64,000 nt of DNA from Plantibacter sp050587525 (GTDB taxonomy: Bacteria > Actinomycetota > Actinomycetes > Actinomycetales > Microbacteriaceae). Shown here piece by piece: positions 60,590 to 64,000 of the stretch (its first letter is position 1; each line of letters opens with the position of its first letter). Both the position numbers and the translations under genes were made by a program. The notes below the pieces were generated by a model, which searched no databases, was not told the DNA's origin, and saw only the letters and a program-made list of their open reading frames with translations. Location of the stretch: contig NZ_JBOBFT010000002.1 of NCBI RefSeq assembly GCF_050587525.1, positions 310,001-374,000 on the forward strand. The letters are read 5' to 3'.

Positions 60590-62056
60590 TCAGGGGTTGG
60601 CGGTGCGCGGGATCTTGCGGTCGAAGACGACGAGGGCCGCGATGAGCACACCGATGCCAACGAGCGCCCACCCGAGGTTGTGGATGCCGCCATCGCTCGC
60701 GTGCGTCCCGAATGCGACGGCGAGGATGCTCGACGAGAAGATCGCACCCACATACGTGGACGTGCGGAACAGGCCGGACGCGACGGCGATCGTCTCCGGC
60801 GGACTCTGCAGATAGAGCGTCGCCTGGTTCCCGACCGAACCGAACGCGTAACACCCGAGCAGCAGCGTCATCCCGATCAACAGCACGATGCTCGTGGTGC
60901 TGCCGATCGTGAGCATCACGAGACCAGCGACACCCTGCATGATCCCGCCGACGAGCAGAGCCCATCGCACCCATCCCCGCCGGGAGACGATCCGGCTGAT
61001 GATCGCGGCGGCTCCGGACAACGGGATCAGGATGAGCCCCACCGTCCACGCGCTCAGGCCGCGCCCTTGTTCGAGCCACTGGCTCATCCCGAGGAGCGCC
61101 GAGTAGTTGCCGAGACTGACGAGCCCCGCGCGCAGGTAGGTGCGCTGGAGCGGCAGGTTCTTCGCGAGCATCCGGACGTCGATGAGCGGGCTCGCCGCAC
61201 GACGTTCCCACACGAGCAGCGCCGCGGCGAGGACGACGCAGACGCCCAGGAGCCACCAGATCGGCGTGCGGATCTCCGAGAGGAAGAGGAGCAGCGCCGT
61301 GATCATCCCCGCGAACAGCGCGATGCCCGGCAGATCGAGGGCGGTGATGAGCTGTCCGCGCCCTTCCCTCGGCCGGTCCGCGTCCTTCGGTACACCCGTG
61401 AGCGTGAGGACGAACGTGAGGACGGCGAGCGGAATGTTCACGACGAAGATCGACCGCCAGCCGAACGCACCGACGAGGACACCGCCGAGCGGGAATCCGA
61501 ACGTCGCCGTGATCTGCGCCGCGATGGTGAGGTTGCCGAGCACCGACGTCGGCACACCGCCACCGTTCGCATCGGCGCGCTGCCGGATGAGGGCCATCGC
61601 CGTCGGATAGCACGCGGAGGTGCCGATGCCGATGAGCGCCCGCGAGACGAGCAGGACGCCGAACGTGGGGGCGAACGCGCCGATCAGACCTGCGACGAGG
61701 AGGACGACCAGGCCACCGAGGAAGGTGCGTCGCGGACCGAGGAGCGTCGAGACCTTGCCGAGGGTCGGCTGCGCGACCGCGCTCGACAGGTACAGGACCG
61801 AGATGAGCGCGGCGGTCTTGCCCGCGTCCACGCCGAGGTCCGTGCCGATGCCGACGAGCGCGGTGGCGATCATCGACGAGTTGATCGGGTTCAGAGCCGA
61901 CCCGAGGAGGAGCGGCGAGACGAACCGCCAGCCGAACGGGTTGGTTGAGGCCGCCGGAACCATCGCCTGGGCGATCACGTCGGCGGTTCCGTCACCGTCA
62001 CCGGCCCCGTCGCCGGCCCCGTCGTCGGCCCCGCGATCGACCGGACCGCGCGTCAC
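60590..62056 (-). CDS. MFS drug/solute efflux transporter
   Basis: A 488-residue transporter with about 12-14 helices. After an Asp/Gly-rich tail (about residues 1-35), GSALNPINSSMIATALVGIG forms the first helix with the DHA-type motif D1-like sequence. LGPRRTFLGGLVVLL and LVSRALIGIGTSACYPTAMALI follow. It starts at GTG overlapping the MarR stop by 4 nt, so the pair is translationally coupled. Drug efflux under MarR control is the usual meaning of this arrangement. Confidence 0.92.
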   Translation of the reverse strand: MTRGPVDRGADDGAGDGAGDGDGTADVIAQAMVPAASTNPFGWRFVSPLLLGSALNPINSSMIATALVGIGTDLGVDAGKTAALISVLYLSSAVAQPTLGKVSTLLGPRRTFLGGLVVLLVAGLIGAFAPTFGVLLVSRALIGIGTSACYPTAMALIRQRADANGGGVPTSVLGNLTIAAQITATFGFPLGGVLVGAFGWRSIFVVNIPLAVLTFVLTLTGVPKDADRPREGRGQLITALDLPGIALFAGMITALLLFLSEIRTPIWWLLGVCVVLAAALLVWERRAASPLIDVRMLAKNLPLQRTYLRAGLVSLGNYSALLGMSQWLEQGRGLSAWTVGLILIPLSGAAAIISRIVSRRGWVRWALLVGGIMQGVAGLVMLTIGSTTSIVLLIGMTLLLGCYAFGSVGNQATLYLQSPPETIAVASGLFRTSTYVGAIFSSSILAVAFGTHASDGGIHNLGWALVGIGVLIAALVVFDRKIPRTANP

Positions 62057-62598
62057 GGTCGCTGGTCGGCGGTGCGTGCGGCGGAGTCGCCCGGCTCGTC
62101 GACGAGCCGTTTCAGGAGGTCGACGGCGGCTTCGAGCTGCACGTGCTCGGCCGTCGTGAGGTGGGCGTGGATGCTGCGGGACAGCCAGTCCTCGCGTGCT
62201 GCGCGCATGGATCGGATGGATTCGTGCGCGGCCGGCGTGAGCGAGAGGAGCGTCTGCCGGCCGTCACTCGGGTGCGGCGATCCACTGACGTACCCGGCCG
62301 CTTCGAGCGCCGCGATGTTGGCGCCCATGCTCTGCGACCGCACGCCCTCCGCACGGGCGAGTGCGGAGACGGTCGCCGGGCCGCCCGTCTCGAGTCGCGA
62401 CATCGCGGCGAGTTGCGATGCCGTCAGCCCGCCCGCAGGGACGTCCTCCCGCATCCGTCGCCGGAGTCTTCCGATGAGCGCGCGCAGCTCGCCAGCGATC
62501 GCCGCGACCCGCGCCTCCTCAGCAGCCATCCCGAGTTCGGCATCGGCTTCGCCCTCCGCTTCGGTTCCGCTCAGCGCATCCGCCCGTCCTGCATCCAT
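62053..62598 (-). CDS. MarR-family regulator of the downstream MFS gene
   Basis: A 181-residue MarR protein: LIGRLRRRMREDVPAGGLTASQLAAMSRLETGGPATVSALARAEGVRSQSMGANIAALEAAGYVSGSPHPSDGRQTLLSLTPAAHESI, in segments, gives the full winged helix. The ATG at 62598 follows TACAGT by 6 nt, so it is leaderless. A long perfect inverted repeat covers the promoter. It probably represses itself and the MFS gene and is relieved by a transporter substrate. Confidence 0.94.
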   Translation of the reverse strand: MDAGRADALSGTEAEGEADAELGMAAEEARVAAIAGELRALIGRLRRRMREDVPAGGLTASQLAAMSRLETGGPATVSALARAEGVRSQSMGANIAALEAAGYVSGSPHPSDGRQTLLSLTPAAHESIRSMRAAREDWLSRSIHAHLTTAEHVQLEAAVDLLKRLVDEPGDSAARTADQRP

Positions 62599-62604
62599 CC
62601 CTCC

Positions 62605-62673
62605 ACTGTACGCCAGATCCGAAGGCAACCTTCACAGTTTGCCTTCGGATCTGGCGAGACCTTCGGATGTGGC
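62605..62673 (-). promoter_or_regulatory. Promoter and MarR operator
   Basis: The -10 TACAGT (minus strand, 62610-62605) adjoins a perfect inverted repeat: CGCCAGATCCGAAGGCAA (62611-62628), a 10 nt spacer and the exact inverse (62639-62656). A third half-site, CTTCGGATGTGGC, lies at 62661-62673. This is the clearest operator in the window. Confidence 0.85.
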
Positions 62674-62749
62674 AGCGGAGAGAGGACGCAAGGCGCCTGG
62701 GGTCGCCTGGAGCACGACGAGGTCGCACTCAGCCCGGCTGGAACCAGGC

Positions 62750-63949
62750 TCAGGCGCGCGTGAGCTCGTCCCAGCGCGGGTAGTCCGTGTACCCGGCGGC
62801 GCTGTCCGCGTAGAAGGTCGACGGGTCCGGCTCGTTCTCCTGCTGGTCGGCGAGCCACCGTTCGAGGAGATCCGGGTTCGCGATGATCGGACGCCCGACG
62901 GCGACCGCATCGGCATGCCCGTCGGCGACGTACCCGAGCGCCTCCGCACGCGTGGACGCACGGCTGAAACCGGTGTTCACGATGAACGTGCCGTCGAAGC
63001 GGGCGCGGATCCGCTGGACGAGTTCGCCGTCCGGCTGCGCGTGCAGGACGCTGACGTACGCGATGCCGAGGGGAGCGATGCCGTCGAGGAGCGCGTCATA
63101 GGTCGCCTCCGTCTCGGCCGGGTCGTCCTCGATGACGTCCAGGATGCCGTGCGTCGGAGACAAGCGCAGACCCACGCGGCCCGCGCCGATCGCCTCGACG
63201 ACCGCGGTCGCGACCTCGATCGGGAAGCGAGCACGGTTGACGGCAGAGCCGCCGTACGCGTCCGTCCGCTGATTGGACGAGGGCGCCAGGAACTCGTGGA
63301 GCAGGTAGCCGTTGGCCCCGTGCAATTCGACCCCGTCGAGGCCGGCCGCGATGGCGTTGCGCGCAGCGGTCACGATCTCCTCGCGCACGATGGCGAGCTC
63401 ATCGGTCGTCAGCTCGTGCGGGACCGGATACGGCAGCTTGCCCTCAGGCGTGTGGGTCTGCCCGTCGATTGCGATGGCGCTCGGCGCGACGAGTCGATCG
63501 GTGCCCGTGATCGCCGGGTGCCCCACCCGACCCCCGTGCATGATCTGCAGCACGATACGACCGCCGGCGGCGTGCACCGCATCGGCGACACCGCGCCAGC
63601 CCTCGATCTGCGCGTCCGTCACGATGCCCGGCTGGCCCGTGTAGGTGCGCGACTCGTGAGTCGGATACGTGCCCTCGGAGACGATGAGGCCGACACTCGC
63701 GCGCTGCGCGTAGTGCTCCGCGACGAGTGCCGTGGGAACGCCGTCCCGACCGGAGCGCAGACGCGTGAGCGGCGCCATCACGAGGCGGTTCGGAAGCTCG
63801 ACCGCGCCGACCGTGATCGGAGAGAAGAGGGCGTGCCCTTCGACAGGCTCAGGGACCGGAACCGCGTGCCCTTCGACAGGCTCAGGGACCGGAACCGCAT
63901 GCCCTTCGACAGGCTCAGGGACCGGGGTGGACGATGCGGAGTGGGTCAC
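62750..63949 (-). CDS. Old Yellow Enzyme-type alkene reductase with repeat-derived N-terminus
   Basis: A 399-residue FMN enzyme that reduces activated C=C bonds with NAD(P)H. OYE motifs: NRLVMAPLTRLRS, IVSEGTYP, VLQIMHGGRVGHP, GVELHGANGYLLHEFLAPSSNQRTDAYGGS in parts, VGLRLSPTHG and AVAVGRPIIANPDLLERW. Residues about 9-41 are three exact 11-residue repeats, VPVPEPVEGHA, encoded by three 33 bp copies of the intergenic element. The normal protein would begin near LFSPITVGAVELPNR. The GTG at 63949 has AAAGG upstream; no start codon exists between the repeats and the conserved core. Confidence 0.92.
   Translation of the reverse strand: MTHSASSTPVPEPVEGHAVPVPEPVEGHAVPVPEPVEGHALFSPITVGAVELPNRLVMAPLTRLRSGRDGVPTALVAEHYAQRASVGLIVSEGTYPTHESRTYTGQPGIVTDAQIEGWRGVADAVHAAGGRIVLQIMHGGRVGHPAITGTDRLVAPSAIAIDGQTHTPEGKLPYPVPHELTTDELAIVREEIVTAARNAIAAGLDGVELHGANGYLLHEFLAPSSNQRTDAYGGSAVNRARFPIEVATAVVEAIGAGRVGLRLSPTHGILDVIEDDPAETEATYDALLDGIAPLGIAYVSVLHAQPDGELVQRIRARFDGTFIVNTGFSRASTRAEALGYVADGHADAVAVGRPIIANPDLLERWLADQQENEPDPSTFYADSAAGYTDYPRWDELTRA
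63831..63927. repeat. Triple 33 bp element inside the OYE gene
   Basis: Three near-identical copies of CCCTTCGACAGGCTCAGGG plus ACCGGAACCGCRTG lie end to end and in frame, at about 63831, 63864 and 63897. This is the same element seen in intergenic regions. Confidence 0.92.
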
Positions 63950-64000
63950 GGATGGTGCCTTTCGGAACGCGGAGCGGTCACTCGGTCGACGGCGTCGACG

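Overview
The window comes from a high-GC Gram-positive actinobacterium, most likely a member of the Microbacteriaceae; I cannot name the genus. The evidence is a dnaK-grpE-dnaJ-hspR operon with HAIR operators, an actinobacterial clpS-DUF2017 pair, a DtxR/IdeR-type iron box, an LPXTG surface protein, and many genes whose start codon lies 6-7 nt after a TANNNT -10 hexamer, as expected for leaderless mRNAs. No rRNA, tRNA, CRISPR array, prophage or transposase was found. The content is ordinary chromosome: catabolic enzymes, regulators, transporters and chaperones.

Layout. 1-2.7 kb: the end of an aldehyde dehydrogenase gene, an SDR and a FadR-type regulator. 2.9-6.4 kb: exonuclease III, an AEC carrier with a LacI-type operator, and a Leu/Phe/Val-type dehydrogenase. 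6.8-11.1 kb: two TetR-controlled oxidoreductase loci flanking a decayed SsuC-like ABC permease. 11.4-14.3 kb: a DUF1295 membrane protein, a DUF6421-like protein and a small zinc-ribbon protein. 14.5-21.7 kb: a two-component system with low-complexity expansions, an aldo/keto reductase, a NatAB-like ABC exporter and a small acidic protein. 21.9-29.5 kb: threonine aldolase, a quinone-oxidoreductase-like enzyme, acetyl-CoA synthetase, a nitroreductase, DUF1345, an alpha/beta hydrolase and a YCII protein. 29.7-34.9 kb: ClpB, an MmyB-type regulator divergent from an SDR, and an iron-box-controlled siderophore-interacting protein. 35-41.6 kb: a glycosyltransferase, DUF2017/ClpS, an F420-reductase-like protein, DUF817, an RsmC-like methyltransferase and a membrane protein. 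42-47.5 kb: a Tyr/Gln-rich membrane protein and the HspR-DnaJ-GrpE-DnaK operon. 47.9-52.1 kb: a lipoprotein, a wall-anchored amidase and a UMF1-type MFS protein. 52.2-56.3 kb: a probable non-phosphorylative L-fucose degradation cluster (GntR regulator, L-fuconate dehydratase, FAH-type hydrolase, SDR). 56.5-64 kb: glutamate decarboxylase, a lipoprotein, a divergent pair of MarR-like proteins with disordered insertions, a MarR-MFS operon and an Old Yellow Enzyme.

The most distinctive feature is the intergenic DNA. At least eight families of 60-100 bp imperfect palindromes recur between genes, each with conserved 12-20 bp arms and a variable centre. Most lie just after stop codons, but several lie between divergent genes, so they are not simply terminators. 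A ninth element, whose core reads CCTGAGCCTGTCGAAGGG, also forms tandem minisatellites. It has entered two reading frames: a triple 33 bp insertion at the N-terminus of the Old Yellow Enzyme and a single copy inside the DUF1295 protein. No transposase or RAYT-like gene in the window explains these repeats.
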